Positions 36,397-46,304 are shown, counted from the stretch's first letter. The stretch: 64,000 nucleotides of DNA from Parvularculaceae bacterium (GCA_028284065.1 JANQSJ010000005.1:1-64000), one strand, 5' to 3'. Notes: generated from the sequence alone by a model not told the origin. Made by a program: numbers and translations.

Positions 36397-37569
36397 ATGC
36401 GTGGGTATAGGGCGGCGCGGAATTTTTCCACGTCGGGGAAACTGGTGTCGAGCGTGGCGGCCATGGCTGCGTTAGGGGCCTGCGCCTCGACCGAAATGAC
36501 TGCGGAATCAGATCCTTACGGCAAGCTCGCCTATGTTGGCGCGCAGCAATTGTACAAGCACGACCGGGTCGCGCCGCTTTTGGCGCCGTCGCAATATGTT
36601 GGGCCTGAAGGCGCGCTGCTCGCGCCCGTTTCATACGCCGGCGTCGAAGGCGCGCGCGAAGCCCACGACGTCTATCCCGAATATGTGGCGGAAAAGCTCG
36701 ACGGCCGCTGTGAAAGCCGGGTGAGGGCGGCTTCGGGCGAGTCGTTGGCGGACATGTCCGAACTCTGCGACGTGGGCATGGCCAAGCTCGTCGCCTACAA
36801 TCCGGCTGTTGAAAATCCCTATCAGGTAACGCCGGGGGCGCTCCTTGATATTCCGGGCGCCTCCGGGCTCGCCGCTTCGGCTGCGGGGATCGCCTCGTCG
36901 TCCGCAAACCTTGTTGGACTCTACGAAGTCGCGCCCGGCGAGACCGTCACCGATGTGGCGGCGCGATTCAACGTGTCCGCCAGCACGTTGCTCGCTTTGA
37001 ACCCTGACGCGCGCTGGTCGGCGCCGGCGGCTGGCGACCAGCTGCGGGTGCCGGTTCCGGGCGCGTTCTCAAGCGCCCGCAGCGGGTTCGGTTCGTCGAG
37101 CCCTGTGATTGAGCCAGGCGACGCCGCGCCGAATTCTTCGGCGGCCGCGCCTGCTTCGGCGTGGGTCGGGTATGGCGGTGCCGGATCGCCCTCAATCGAC
37201 GAGGATGCGCTGACGGCCAGGGTCGAAGCCCACATGCCGTTCGCCAGCCAGCCTGTGGACGCTGTCGACCCGACCGAAGCTAAGCGGTTGGAAGCGTCAT
37301 TGCAGATCGACAAGGCCTATGTGGCGGAGGGAGACAGCGTCACGGTTCGCCTGCGCGCCAAACCCGGCGAGATCGTGACCTTCTACCGCGGCAAGACCAC
37401 CACGTCGCCGGACGCGACCAGGACGGTGGCCGCAAACGCGGATGGTTTGGCGACCGCGACATTCCAGACGCCGAAATCGGCGGATCTCGGCGGCTATGTG
37501 TTCAGCGCGACGCGCGAGAGCGAAAGCGACGCCTATTTCAGCCGCAGGGTGGGCGTTGTGAAACGCTGA
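36397..37569 (+). CDS. LysM-domain lipoprotein with Ig-like C-terminal domain
   Basis: A 390-residue envelope protein. The lipobox is LGAC (Cys about residue 29). A weak LysM-like stretch (GESLADMSELCDVGMAKLVA) is followed by a clear LysM (YEVAPGETVTDVAARFNVSA, ending DQLRVP). A low-complexity Ser/Ala/Pro linker comes next, then a beta-rich terminal domain (SLQIDKAYVAEGDSVTVRLR to FSATRESESDAYF) like bacterial Ig folds. It probably binds peptidoglycan while anchored in the outer membrane. ATG 36397 has GGGGAG 8 nt upstream. Confidence 0.85.
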   Translation: MRGYRAARNFSTSGKLVSSVAAMAALGACASTEMTAESDPYGKLAYVGAQQLYKHDRVAPLLAPSQYVGPEGALLAPVSYAGVEGAREAHDVYPEYVAEKLDGRCESRVRAASGESLADMSELCDVGMAKLVAYNPAVENPYQVTPGALLDIPGASGLAASAAGIASSSANLVGLYEVAPGETVTDVAARFNVSASTLLALNPDARWSAPAAGDQLRVPVPGAFSSARSGFGSSSPVIEPGDAAPNSSAAAPASAWVGYGGAGSPSIDEDALTARVEAHMPFASQPVDAVDPTEAKRLEASLQIDKAYVAEGDSVTVRLRAKPGEIVTFYRGKTTTSPDATRTVAANADGLATATFQTPKSADLGGYVFSATRESESDAYFSRRVGVVKR

Positions 37570-37689
37570 GCCGCGCCCTCGATGATGTCTTGCTTTTGAG
37601 TGCGCCTCTCCGCCGCCGCAACGACGGTTTCGTCGTCGGAAATCTCATGCCTGCAGGGGCGCAAGATTGCGACGATTAGTTGGGCGCGG

Positions 37690-39264
37690 TTAGTTAGGCA
37701 CATAGGCCGGCAGCACTTCCAGCAGGTCCTGCATTGTCGATTGCAGCACGGCTTCGGCCGCTTCAATGCCGTCTTCTTCCTTGACCGGCGCGAGCAAGCG
37801 CACCATCGCGCCATCGGATCGGCGACGCGATAGGCTGTCGAACGTCAGCCAGCCGCGCATGACAAGCTCGTTCGCGATGTTTCGGCCGCGCTGCGGGTAC
37901 CAGTAATAGACAAGCTGCTTGTAGCGGCCGTTTTCAATGACCAATCGGTTATAGTTGAGCGGTCGGCCGTCCGGGGTCGTCGTTTTCTCCACGGTGTGCC
38001 GGCTGATGCCCCAGCCCCCGCCGGGAAGGCACTGCTGCGGCGAGTGCCATGAGCGCCCGTCCCGGCGCGCCTCGAGATAGGCGAGATACAAGTTAACCAG
38101 CTCGCCATCGGGCCGCACCATGTCTACGACGATGGTGTCGTCGGCGCCGATCGCCTCGAAGACGACCTCCTCAATCTCGCGGACTTCCGCGCGCCAGCCA
38201 GAGAATTCGCCTGGCAGCTGCGCGAACTTCGTTCGCTCCGGGACGATGAGATTGTCGACGCCGACCGCGCTTGAAAGGCCGACGCCGGCGATTAACGTCG
38301 CCGCGAGCCCGCCCATCGCCGCAAGCGCGCCCTTGCCGCCGCGCGATGGAGACGTCGCCGGCAACTCCGGAGAGCCGAGCATGTCAAATGCGCTCATCCG
38401 TGGGCGCGAAAGTGCGCCGAGAGCCGAAATGACGCCGAACAGGGCCGCAAGGCACAACAGAAAGACGACCCAGCCCTCGAACCAGTGCAGCACGCCCTCC
38501 GTGTGGGAAAGGTCCGAGCGCTGAACCAACCAACCCGTCGCGGCGATCCGGAAACTGTTCATGAAGATCGTGATGGGAATCGTCGACAGAACGATGATCG
38601 CCTTGCCCCAAAGGGGAGTGCGCGCGATGTACGCCGCCATGACGCCTAGGCTGAGGAAGGGAAACAGATACCGAAGCCCGCTGCATGCTTCTGCGACCTG
38701 CAGCTTATGGTCGCCGAGGTCGATGATATTGCCGCTGAGAAACACCGGCACATTGAGCGCCTGAAGCATCGCGACGCCGAGGATCGAGGACATCTCCTGG
38801 AACTTCCAGGAAAGGATGTTGATGAGCATGAAGGGCGGCGGCACGGCGAACAGGAGAAACGCGATTGGCGCGGCGGTCGTGCGCAGGAGCGAGGTTCCGC
38901 CGAACGCCGCCGTCGCGCCGGCGATCGCCGCCACCAGGGCCAGTTGCTGGAACAAAAAACTCTCAATCAGCCTGCCGACAAGCATCAACAAAACTGCGCC
39001 AACGCCTATAAGGACGCCGACAATGGACGGTTCGCCGACGCTCGCCCGCACTTTCTCGCGGTTTTCCCAGACCAGCCACGCGGAAATCACCGGAATGAAG
39101 TAGCTGTGGCTCAATTCCTCCTGCAGTCCCCAGCGGTAGAAAAGGTCTCCGATCGCTTCCCAGAAAAGTGCCGCGCCCGCCGCCAGCGCGACCGCGAAAA
39201 GGCCAATTTCGACACGTTTTCCGTTCAGCGAGCCGTTGAGGGGAAGGCGTTCGGCCAGTGTCAT
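37690..39264 (-). CDS. Exosortase fused to EpsI domain (XrtD-like)
   Basis: A 524-residue membrane transpeptidase. The N-terminal 290 residues are an eight-helix exosortase with the catalytic Cys in AEACSGLRYLFPF, Arg in MNSFRIAATGW and His in HTEGVLHWFEGW. After one more helix (about 320-340) comes an EpsI-like periplasmic domain with HSPQQCLPGGGW and YYWYPQRGR. Exosortases cut and reanchor proteins bearing PEP-CTERM-type tails. The fused EpsI form resembles XrtD, whose targets end in VPLPA-CTERM. No such substrate and no polysaccharide cluster is in this window. GGAG precedes the ATG. Confidence 0.88.
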   Translation of the reverse strand: MTLAERLPLNGSLNGKRVEIGLFAVALAAGAALFWEAIGDLFYRWGLQEELSHSYFIPVISAWLVWENREKVRASVGEPSIVGVLIGVGAVLLMLVGRLIESFLFQQLALVAAIAGATAAFGGTSLLRTTAAPIAFLLFAVPPPFMLINILSWKFQEMSSILGVAMLQALNVPVFLSGNIIDLGDHKLQVAEACSGLRYLFPFLSLGVMAAYIARTPLWGKAIIVLSTIPITIFMNSFRIAATGWLVQRSDLSHTEGVLHWFEGWVVFLLCLAALFGVISALGALSRPRMSAFDMLGSPELPATSPSRGGKGALAAMGGLAATLIAGVGLSSAVGVDNLIVPERTKFAQLPGEFSGWRAEVREIEEVVFEAIGADDTIVVDMVRPDGELVNLYLAYLEARRDGRSWHSPQQCLPGGGWGISRHTVEKTTTPDGRPLNYNRLVIENGRYKQLVYYWYPQRGRNIANELVMRGWLTFDSLSRRRSDGAMVRLLAPVKEEDGIEAAEAVLQSTMQDLLEVLPAYVPN

Positions 39265-39582
39265 TCCATGCTCCGACGAACTTCCGCGCGGCGGGTCCGC
39301 GCCAGTTCACAAAATCACGCGCTATTGACGACTCGCGCCCTGGTTGGTCGCCCCCATGCAAGATTGAGTCAATTCAAATCGTGGGGCTTCCGGCATATCT
39401 GCCGGCGGTCACATCACTGATTCCATCATCTTCGTTTCGAACGCAAACCGTCCTCGCTGAACTGCGGCGCTCCGCCCCGGTGGCAGGACTTTGCTCTGGC
39501 GGCCTCATGCGGCAACGGATATAGCCAGAGAGGGAGCCTTCCGCGCGCCCGGACCACACCATTTTAGCTCGAACGCCATCTA
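39265..39582 (+). other. 318-nt gap between exosortase and antiporter genes
   Basis: This divergent intergenic region should hold promoters for both neighbours. I see only a 6-bp inverted repeat CCGGCA-TATC-TGCCGG at 39390-39405. GC content drops in 39360-39440. No convincing gene, RNA or terminator is visible. Confidence 0.5.
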
Positions 39583-40863
39583 ATGTGCGCCGCCAAAAGC
39601 TCAAGCGGCGTGACCCTCGGACGCATGATTTCAGAGCCGATTTTTTTCCTAGCGGCGGTTCTTGTGGCCTTCGGGGCGATTTCCCGGCCGTTGTCGCGGT
39701 CGGTCGTCTCCGCGCCGATGGCGTTCATGCTTGCGGGCCTTGGGCTCGGGATGACCGGCGTCGTCGATACGGCCGTGGACAGCGACGTCCTTGAAGCGTT
39801 CGGCGAAATCACCCTTGGCCTGATCCTTTTCGCCGACGCGGCGTCGACGGACTCTCGGCGGCTCCTGAAGGACAATGCGCTGCCGCTCAGGCTGCTCAGC
39901 CTCAGCCTGCCGCTGACGATTGCGCTCGGAACGGGAATCGCGCGGCTTATTTTCCCTAATCTGTCGTGGGCGGAATGCGCGCTCATCGCGTCCATTCTGG
40001 CCCCGACCGACGCGGCTCTTGGCGTTTCGGTGGTGACGAACACGGCTGCGCCTGAACGCATCCGCCAGGCGGTGCTAGTGGAGTCCGGCCTGAATGACGG
40101 CCTCGCCTTGCCGGCGGTCCTGCTCTTCGCGGCGCTCGCCTTTTGCGGGATGGACGCGGCGGGCCATGCCGGCGATGCGGCATCGCGCAGTCTTGCGCAG
40201 TGGCTGCAGTTTGCTGGCGTTCAAATCGCCGTCGGCGCAGGCGCAGGCGCGCTCGGCGGGGGCGCGCTCGGGTGGCTTCTCGCCCGGGCCGACGATCGCG
40301 GGTTGATTGCCCACGGTTTCCGAAATCTGACGACCATCGGCGCGGCGCTCCTCGTGCTGATCGGCGCCCATTTCGCCGGCGGGAATGGTTTTATCGCGAC
40401 TTTCGTCGCCGGACTGTTCTTCGGCGGCTTTTGCCGCAAACGCTCCGCCGCGCTCACGGATTTCATTGAAGAGGAGGGACAGCTCTTTAGTCTGATGATA
40501 TTTTTCTTCTTCGGCGCGGCGCTCTTGCCGGCGGCGTTTCCGTTCATGACTACGGCGTGCATGTCCTATGCGCTCCTGAGCCTAACCGCGATCCGAATGG
40601 CGCCCACTGTCCTGGCGTTGACGGGCGCGGGCGTGTCGCCGCAGGGAAAGCTCTTCATCGCCTGGTTCGGCCCGCGCGGACTCGCTTCAATTCTCTTTCT
40701 CTTCGTCGCGGTCGATCATGAAGAGATGGGTCGCCTGACGGAGATCGAGGCGGTTGTTTATCTGACGGTATTCCTGAGCGTCATTCTCCACGGCGCCACC
40801 GCCGCGCCATTGACGAAACTCTACGCGGCGAGCGCTGCGTCGACAGCGGATCGTTCAGGGTAA
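39583..40863 (+). CDS. CPA1-type cation:proton antiporter
   Basis: A 426-residue membrane transporter of the NhaP class with about twelve helices. The acidic transport motif is VLVESGLNDGLALPAVLLF, preceded by ASILAPTDAALGVSVV. The later conserved helix is FIAWFGPRGLASILFLF. Such proteins exchange Na+ or K+ for H+. A start at ATG 39625 (MISEPIFFLAAV) would place the first helix at the N-terminus and is equally plausible; neither start has a clear ribosome site. Confidence 0.88.
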   Translation: MCAAKSSSGVTLGRMISEPIFFLAAVLVAFGAISRPLSRSVVSAPMAFMLAGLGLGMTGVVDTAVDSDVLEAFGEITLGLILFADAASTDSRRLLKDNALPLRLLSLSLPLTIALGTGIARLIFPNLSWAECALIASILAPTDAALGVSVVTNTAAPERIRQAVLVESGLNDGLALPAVLLFAALAFCGMDAAGHAGDAASRSLAQWLQFAGVQIAVGAGAGALGGGALGWLLARADDRGLIAHGFRNLTTIGAALLVLIGAHFAGGNGFIATFVAGLFFGGFCRKRSAALTDFIEEEGQLFSLMIFFFFGAALLPAAFPFMTTACMSYALLSLTAIRMAPTVLALTGAGVSPQGKLFIAWFGPRGLASILFLFVAVDHEEMGRLTEIEAVVYLTVFLSVILHGATAAPLTKLYAASAASTADRSG

Positions 40864-40876
40864 GGCGGCTGTATGG

Positions 40877-42859
40877 CTATCCGATGCAGCCAGCCAGGAA
40901 TGTTTCAGTCTCCTGAAGAAAACGCAGCCGGTTGCCATAGAGGCTGAGATAATGGTCGCCTTTCGGCAATTCGATATAGGTGACGTCTTTGTCAGCGCGG
41001 CGCAATTCGCGGCGCATTTCCCGTGACTGTTTGACGTCGACGACCCGATCATCTTCACCATGAATAAGCAGCACCGGCGCTTGAACGTTCTCCGCAAGCC
41101 GGGCCGGCGAGTTCGCGCGGAGCATTTTTCGATCTTTCCAGAGATTGCCGATATGGCGGGTCCCGGCCCGGCCGCCAATGTAGTCATCCGCTCGCGACAG
41201 CAGATCCTGCAAGTCTGAGACGCCGGCGAAACTGATGGCGCACTGATAAAGGTCAGGCGTTTTGGCCGCGCCCATCAGGGCGGCGTATCCGCCGTAGGAT
41301 CCGCCCAGGATCGCAATCCGGTTCGGATCGGCGAAACCGCGCTCAATCAGCCATTTCACCCCGTCCGTAATGTCATCCTGCATCGCCTGCCCCCATTCGC
41401 GGTCGCCGGCTTGCCTGAACTCCGCTCCATAGCCGGTGGAGCCGCGGAAATTCATCTGGAGGACGCCGTACCCGCGGGACGCGAGAAACTGCGCCCAATA
41501 GTCGAAGCGGCGGTAGTCGCGCGCCGCCGGGCCGCCATGGGGCAGGATGACGAAGGGCGCGTTCCGTGTGTCGCCCAGCGTCGCAGCGCCATTCGGCAAT
41601 GTGACGTACGCAGGAATGCTCAATCCGTCCCGCGCCGAATAATCGACGCTTTCGACCGGAGACAGGCTATAGGACGCAAGCTCCGGGTAGGACGGCGGCA
41701 GTTCGATCAGTCGTCGGACTTTACGATCATACACGTAATAGGTTGGCGGGGCCGTTACGCCTGAAACGTCATAGACTGAAAAGGCGCCGTCGCCGCTTTC
41801 GCCGACTAGGGAAATCGACCGATCCGGAAACTGCCTCTCCAGCCCGCGAATCTCGGACTTCAACGCCGGGTCAAGCCACTCGACATTTTCGCCTTCGCGT
41901 CCATAGGCGACGCCTCGCAATACGCCGCTCTCCGGATCAAGAAGTATGCCGGCTATCTCGCTGGTCTCGCTGCGGAACAACATGCGGCCGATTGAGTCTG
42001 CGGCTATCTCGTACGCATATAGCGCTGGCGGATCGAACTCGTGTCCTGACACCACGTAAGCGATGTTCGGATCCTCGCTGAAGCCGCGAATGACGAAGTA
42101 TGGCGCGTTTTCCCGAACGCGATGGGATATGTCGCGCCACTTCTCGTCCGACCCGCTGCGGACGATGAGGCGGGCTTCGCTCTCGTTACGGCCGCGGAAG
42201 CCGAAACCGGACCGGATCGCTCCATTGACGTCCGCTTGCCATCCGAGCACCCCTCTCACCGGCGTTTGGACCATCCCGTGTCGCCGTTGCGCGTCAACGC
42301 GCGCCTTATAGACGCCAGGCGATCTCTTTGACTGGTCCTTACGATAAGACAGGAGGATATGGTCCGGGTCCCGCCGAAGCCATGACACGATCTCATCTTC
42401 AAATTGCTGGGGCGCTTCATATTTGTCATACCGAAATAATGGGTCCGGCTTCTCCTCCCCTGGCGTTAGCGCGAAAAGGCGGGATTCCACGGTATCGGCG
42501 CCGTACCGGTTGGCGTTAAAGCCGATACTGATGATTAGTCGGTCGGGGTTCGCCCAATCCAGCACCCGGACCCAACGTTCGTCGTCTTCTTTTAGGGTGA
42601 ATACCGACTCAATGCCGCCGCCATCGGTAAATCGAAAGACGCTCGCCACGTATCGGTTCTCATAGCTCACCTTGGCGGAGAAGTATTTTCCGCCCGGCGC
42701 GACGCGCACCTGTTTAATGAAAGGAAGGCGAGCGAAATGCGCCGCCGGGGGCGCGTCGGCTTTGACGGCGTCACTGGCCGCCGCCCCGCCCATCTGCGCA
42801 AACGCGCAAGCTAATAGCGCAACAATTGATCGCTTAATCAAATTGAACGCTCCCCGCAT
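40877..42859 (-). CDS. Exported S9-family peptidase (acylaminoacyl/dipeptidyl peptidase type)
   Basis: A protein of about 660 residues with a signal peptide (KRSIVALLACAFAQMGGAAA), a beta-propeller-like N-terminal part and a C-terminal alpha/beta-hydrolase domain. The nucleophile lies in ILGGSYGGYAALMGA, the Asp in HGEDDRVVDVKQS, and the His in LPKGDHYLSLYG. LPHGGPAARDYRRFDYWAQF is the oxyanion-side segment. A TTG at 42904 could extend the start by 15 residues. It likely degrades peptides in the periplasm. It is divergent to nothing close; the antiporter gene converges on it. Confidence 0.88.
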   Translation of the reverse strand: MRGAFNLIKRSIVALLACAFAQMGGAAASDAVKADAPPAAHFARLPFIKQVRVAPGGKYFSAKVSYENRYVASVFRFTDGGGIESVFTLKEDDERWVRVLDWANPDRLIISIGFNANRYGADTVESRLFALTPGEEKPDPLFRYDKYEAPQQFEDEIVSWLRRDPDHILLSYRKDQSKRSPGVYKARVDAQRRHGMVQTPVRGVLGWQADVNGAIRSGFGFRGRNESEARLIVRSGSDEKWRDISHRVRENAPYFVIRGFSEDPNIAYVVSGHEFDPPALYAYEIAADSIGRMLFRSETSEIAGILLDPESGVLRGVAYGREGENVEWLDPALKSEIRGLERQFPDRSISLVGESGDGAFSVYDVSGVTAPPTYYVYDRKVRRLIELPPSYPELASYSLSPVESVDYSARDGLSIPAYVTLPNGAATLGDTRNAPFVILPHGGPAARDYRRFDYWAQFLASRGYGVLQMNFRGSTGYGAEFRQAGDREWGQAMQDDITDGVKWLIERGFADPNRIAILGGSYGGYAALMGAAKTPDLYQCAISFAGVSDLQDLLSRADDYIGGRAGTRHIGNLWKDRKMLRANSPARLAENVQAPVLLIHGEDDRVVDVKQSREMRRELRRADKDVTYIELPKGDHYLSLYGNRLRFLQETETFLAGCIG

Positions 42860-43001
42860 TCCTATTTCACGGGCAAAGTCTAATAAGCGAACAAGTTTTA
42901 TCAATAAAAAGAAAGTCCCTCCGAACGGAAAGCTACGCCGCGTTCAGTCCGGCCCATGAGGCCGTTGACCCTGGATTCCTCCTGCAGCGGTCAAAATCGC
43001 T

Positions 43002-44345
43002 TCAATTTTCAATCAGCGCGGCGCTATCGCCCGCGTACAGAACAGGGCCCTCGACCGAAAGAGACGGCTCGCGCGTCAGGATATAATCGCGGATAAGCGC
43101 GTAGTAGCCTTCGGTTACGCGCGTATACCGCCTGTCGCCGTCAGGACCTTCCACGAATTCCACCATGCCGTGATCCGTATTTGGAAAGACGACGACGTCG
43201 AGAGAGGTATTCGTCTTCTGAATATCTCTCAGGATTTCGAGCGTCGTCGCGCTCGGCGCGGCGCGATCCTCGTCTGCGAGTATCCAAAGCTGCGGCGTTT
43301 TCAGACCCTCCAGCGTGGGTCGCGGATCATAGTCCCAGGACGTGCCGACGTCGCGAAACGGACCGACGATCCGAAGACCAATGTTTGGAACGCGTAGGAA
43401 CTGACCCGTGAATTCGCCTTCGATGAGGTTGTACCACTCCTCGTCCTTGTATTTCTCTCTGACGGCGTCGAGGTCGTCGTATCCTTCCTTAAAGCCCGAG
43501 GCGATGACGCGGCCGGTAGCGTCCGTGATCTCGCGCGCTTGCGTCAGAACCTCATCGCCGTATCCAGCCTCCCGGAGTTCTTTGAAGACTTCTTCGCGGT
43601 CCTCCGCCAACGGACCGACCGCCATACCGTAGGCGGCGATGACGAACGCTGCGCTATCTTGCGAGGCGGCAAGCGGCGCGACCCAGCCGCCCTGGCTGCC
43701 GCCCCAATAGCCGATCTCGATATCTTCGCCGAAGAGACGGCGCGCTTCGGCGCGCGCGCGCATTGCGTCGCCGGCCAGGATGTCAAAGTCCTGCGTGTAC
43801 TTTCCTTCCGACGCGCCCGTGCCGCGCTTGTCATAGGCGAAGACGCCGATCCCGAAGGCCGGCAAAAGTGACTGCAGCCGTTCGCCCGTGCGTCCTGACC
43901 ACCGCTCAGACCCATGTATTGAGACGACAATTGACTTGGTCGGCTGATCGCCGGGCAGGACCAGCCTGCCGGCGCGCTTGCCGTCGACGCCGTCGAACAC
44001 AGTCTCGGTCACAGTGTAAGGGACGCGAACGCCGCGCGTCGTTTGTCCTCCCTCGGAGAACACGATGTTTGCGTTGCCGCAAGAGCCGAGCTCGATCGCC
44101 AGGTCCTCGCCGTCTTCATCGCGCCAGACAGCATCCTCGCCCCGCAATACGCCGCCGGTTTCGCCGGACACGAACTGATAGCGAATGTCGCCGGGACCGC
44201 GCGGGATCAGGCCCATGACGCGGCCATCATCGAGCCTGTACCCACCTCCATGGCAGGCTGTTTCGGTGGGCAATGGCGCCTCGCCGCCGCATGCGGAGAG
44301 CAGCGCCGCGCCCGCAAGGGCGGCCGCCGTCATCTGTATATTCAT
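43002..44345 (-). CDS. Alpha/beta-hydrolase lipoprotein
   Basis: A 447-residue protein that begins NIQMTAAALAGAALLSACGG, a lipoprotein signal with lipobox LSAC. Residues 40-130 form a small beta-rich domain. The hydrolase domain shows SIHGSERWSGRTGER, FAYDKRGTGASEGKY and the nucleophile elbow GYWGGSQGGWVAPLAA. The Asp is in LWILADEDRAAPS and the His in PNTDHGMVEF. The family includes acyl-peptide hydrolase-like and cutinase-like esterases; substrate unknown. The start at 44345 is preferred over 44435 because it gives the signal peptide at the N-terminus. Confidence 0.83.
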   Translation of the reverse strand: MNIQMTAAALAGAALLSACGGEAPLPTETACHGGGYRLDDGRVMGLIPRGPGDIRYQFVSGETGGVLRGEDAVWRDEDGEDLAIELGSCGNANIVFSEGGQTTRGVRVPYTVTETVFDGVDGKRAGRLVLPGDQPTKSIVVSIHGSERWSGRTGERLQSLLPAFGIGVFAYDKRGTGASEGKYTQDFDILAGDAMRARAEARRLFGEDIEIGYWGGSQGGWVAPLAASQDSAAFVIAAYGMAVGPLAEDREEVFKELREAGYGDEVLTQAREITDATGRVIASGFKEGYDDLDAVREKYKDEEWYNLIEGEFTGQFLRVPNIGLRIVGPFRDVGTSWDYDPRPTLEGLKTPQLWILADEDRAAPSATTLEILRDIQKTNTSLDVVVFPNTDHGMVEFVEGPDGDRRYTRVTEGYYALIRDYILTREPSLSVEGPVLYAGDSAALIEN

Positions 44346-44632
44346 GTTCAAATTCCCTCGGTCGGGTTCGACGCTATTGACCAAAACAGAAGATCCGGGA
44401 TCGTCAAGCTCCGCTGAGACAGACCGACCGCCCATGAGCGACGAAATAAGCGCGCGAGGTAAGGAGACGAGGTGGACCGCTATCGCGGACCCGACCTTTT
44501 GAAATCTAAGGCGAACGCCGCGAGTTTTCCAGGTAATTCAGGGGGTCGAGCGCGCGCAATCGCAGTCCCTTCGTCAGATGCGACGTCTTGCGCTTTTCGC
44601 CCAGACTGCCCCGCTTCGCCTATGCGAGCAAC

Positions 44633-46129
44633 CTACGCCGCTCCGCGCCTGAAAGGCTGGCAGGCGGCGCCGTGCTTCGCCGATACTTTTTCCAGGGCGG
44701 CGCGGCAATGCGCCTTATACCGCTCTTTGTTTCGAAGAAGGTCCGCAAACGAAATAAGTCGTTTATGAAAGGGCTGCCAGCGCTCGAAATCGAGGCCAAA
44801 CTCCTGAAACGCTTTCATCGGCAGCGCTTCGAAAGCGTAGATCGTATTGTAGACAGTCTGAGCGAGCGCGGCCATGTGCCAGGTTTTGCTGTCTGCGGCC
44901 ACAAGCGTTTCATTATCGATCACGTAGAATGCGGCGTCGTGGAGCTGATTGCTGAACATCAGGTGCGTTGCAAAGTATGCGGATATTCCCGGCAGCGCAT
45001 GAAATGCCGCGCGAGGCGTGATCGACAGCACGCGGCCATCGCTTGAGAGCAGAGGTTTCATCGGAGTCTGCCGCCGGGTCAGATACCCGGTGCAGTTTAC
45101 GACAATGGCGCCGGCTTCGATCGGAATGGCGTCGCCGGCGCGCAACTGGATGGCGGGTCCGGCGTCGGTGTCGACGACGTCGGTCAGATAGTCGAACACG
45201 GTTGCGTTCAAGTGTTCTCGAATAAGCGCGCTTTCGTCTTCAGACAGAAGACCGAAGAAGAAGTTATCCGCTTCATCGCCCGGACTGATCGCATATGTCC
45301 GTTTGAAATAGTCGAAAACCTCCGTCGCGTTCGTTCCGTCAAACTGCATGACGACGTCAATCGCCGCCGTGAAGTTGGATTGCCGCCCGAATAGTCTGCG
45401 GAGGCCCGTCGGAAAAAAAATGTCGCGGTTGTGAAACGCCGTCCCCCTACCGGCGATAAGGACGACTTTCCGGTCCGGGTTTGCCGACAGCGCAGCATGC
45501 GCCGTGTCCATGCCGGTCTTGCCGCCGCCAATCACGTAAATCGGCCGTGTGTCGGCCGCGCCTAGCGCGGCTGAAAAGTGCTGAGGCGCAATGGAGGCGA
45601 CGGCCCTGGACGAAAGCTCAAGCGGCGGAATGACGGGAACGTCAAGTCCTCTTGCGTCGATCACCTGTTTGCTTCGGATAGTCGTGTCTTCACCGCCAGC
45701 CGACCGAACGCGTACGTCGACGAATTGACGGTCCTTCCCGGCGTCTTCGCGGTCAATGGTCGCTTCACTCTCCCAATACTCATCGAGTGAGATGCCGCGC
45801 CTTATGTCGTCAAGGCAATGCTGGAAGTGATCGCGGACCTCCGCCCCCGTGGCGAGATAATGCCTCGGCTTCTTCAGCTCCCAGGAAATGTCCCCGACCG
45901 TGAAGAGCTGGTAGGGCTGATGCAAACGGACATAATCGTATACGGAGTTCCACATGCCCCCGCACCGCGCATTGCGATCGACGAGCGCGGTTCTCGCGCC
46001 ATCTCCGAAGTACTGCTTCGCCACGAAGAGGGCGTTTAAGCCGGCGATCCCTGCGCCGATGACGCACAGGTCGTAGACCTCACCGCCGCCGGCGGCCACT
46101 GGATTCGGTCGATCTAAGTTGTCAGGCAT
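44633..46129 (-). CDS. Flavin-containing monooxygenase-like FAD/NADP protein
   Basis: A 498-residue two-dinucleotide-fold oxidoreductase. The FAD motif is CVIGAGIAGLNAL. The following GGMWNSVYDYVRLHQPYQLF resembles the GGxW region of FMO and Baeyer-Villiger enzymes. The second Rossmann motif is YVIGGGKTGMDTA, and a late NCTGYLT segment is the family's ATG-like linker. The FMO fingerprint FxGxxxHxxxY/F is not clear, so BVMO or N-hydroxylase activity cannot be chosen. Its start overlaps the end of a 50-codon upstream frame by 8 nt, and its own ribosome site is weak. Confidence 0.82.
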   Translation of the reverse strand: MPDNLDRPNPVAAGGGEVYDLCVIGAGIAGLNALFVAKQYFGDGARTALVDRNARCGGMWNSVYDYVRLHQPYQLFTVGDISWELKKPRHYLATGAEVRDHFQHCLDDIRRGISLDEYWESEATIDREDAGKDRQFVDVRVRSAGGEDTTIRSKQVIDARGLDVPVIPPLELSSRAVASIAPQHFSAALGAADTRPIYVIGGGKTGMDTAHAALSANPDRKVVLIAGRGTAFHNRDIFFPTGLRRLFGRQSNFTAAIDVVMQFDGTNATEVFDYFKRTYAISPGDEADNFFFGLLSEDESALIREHLNATVFDYLTDVVDTDAGPAIQLRAGDAIPIEAGAIVVNCTGYLTRRQTPMKPLLSSDGRVLSITPRAAFHALPGISAYFATHLMFSNQLHDAAFYVIDNETLVAADSKTWHMAALAQTVYNTIYAFEALPMKAFQEFGLDFERWQPFHKRLISFADLLRNKERYKAHCRAALEKVSAKHGAACQPFRRGAA

Positions 46130-46274
46130 GTTTCATCGAATGCACTTTTGGAAACAATAATGCACGCAACACAAGGGGGCCGTATCGCGCGACCAGATCG
46201 CCGCCTGTCTTCGCGATATCTCTGAGGACCGTATGTCTGCATGCTGCGCCCATAAAGCGCACTTCTTGACGCAT
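46122..46274 (-). CDS. Possible 50-aa leader or small basic protein upstream of the monooxygenase
   Basis: ATG 46274 is preceded by GGCGGAGG at 7 nt, one of the best ribosome sites in the window. The product (MRQEVRFMGAACRHTVLRDI and on to LLFPKVHSMKHA) is basic, with two arginine/lysine-rich helices. Its stop overlaps the monooxygenase ATG (ATGCCTGA). That arrangement suggests translational coupling. No family recognised. Confidence 0.5.
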   Translation of the reverse strand: MRQEVRFMGAACRHTVLRDIAKTGGDLVARYGPLVLRALLFPKVHSMKHA

Positions 46275-46304
46275 GGCGTGCCTCCGCCGCCCGTCGATTT
46301 CAGA

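Noticed and set aside
39390-39405. Inverted repeat CCGGCA-TATC-TGCCGG as a terminator or operator
   Set aside because: Only a 6-bp stem, no T tract, and GC-rich palindromes of this size are common in such DNA.
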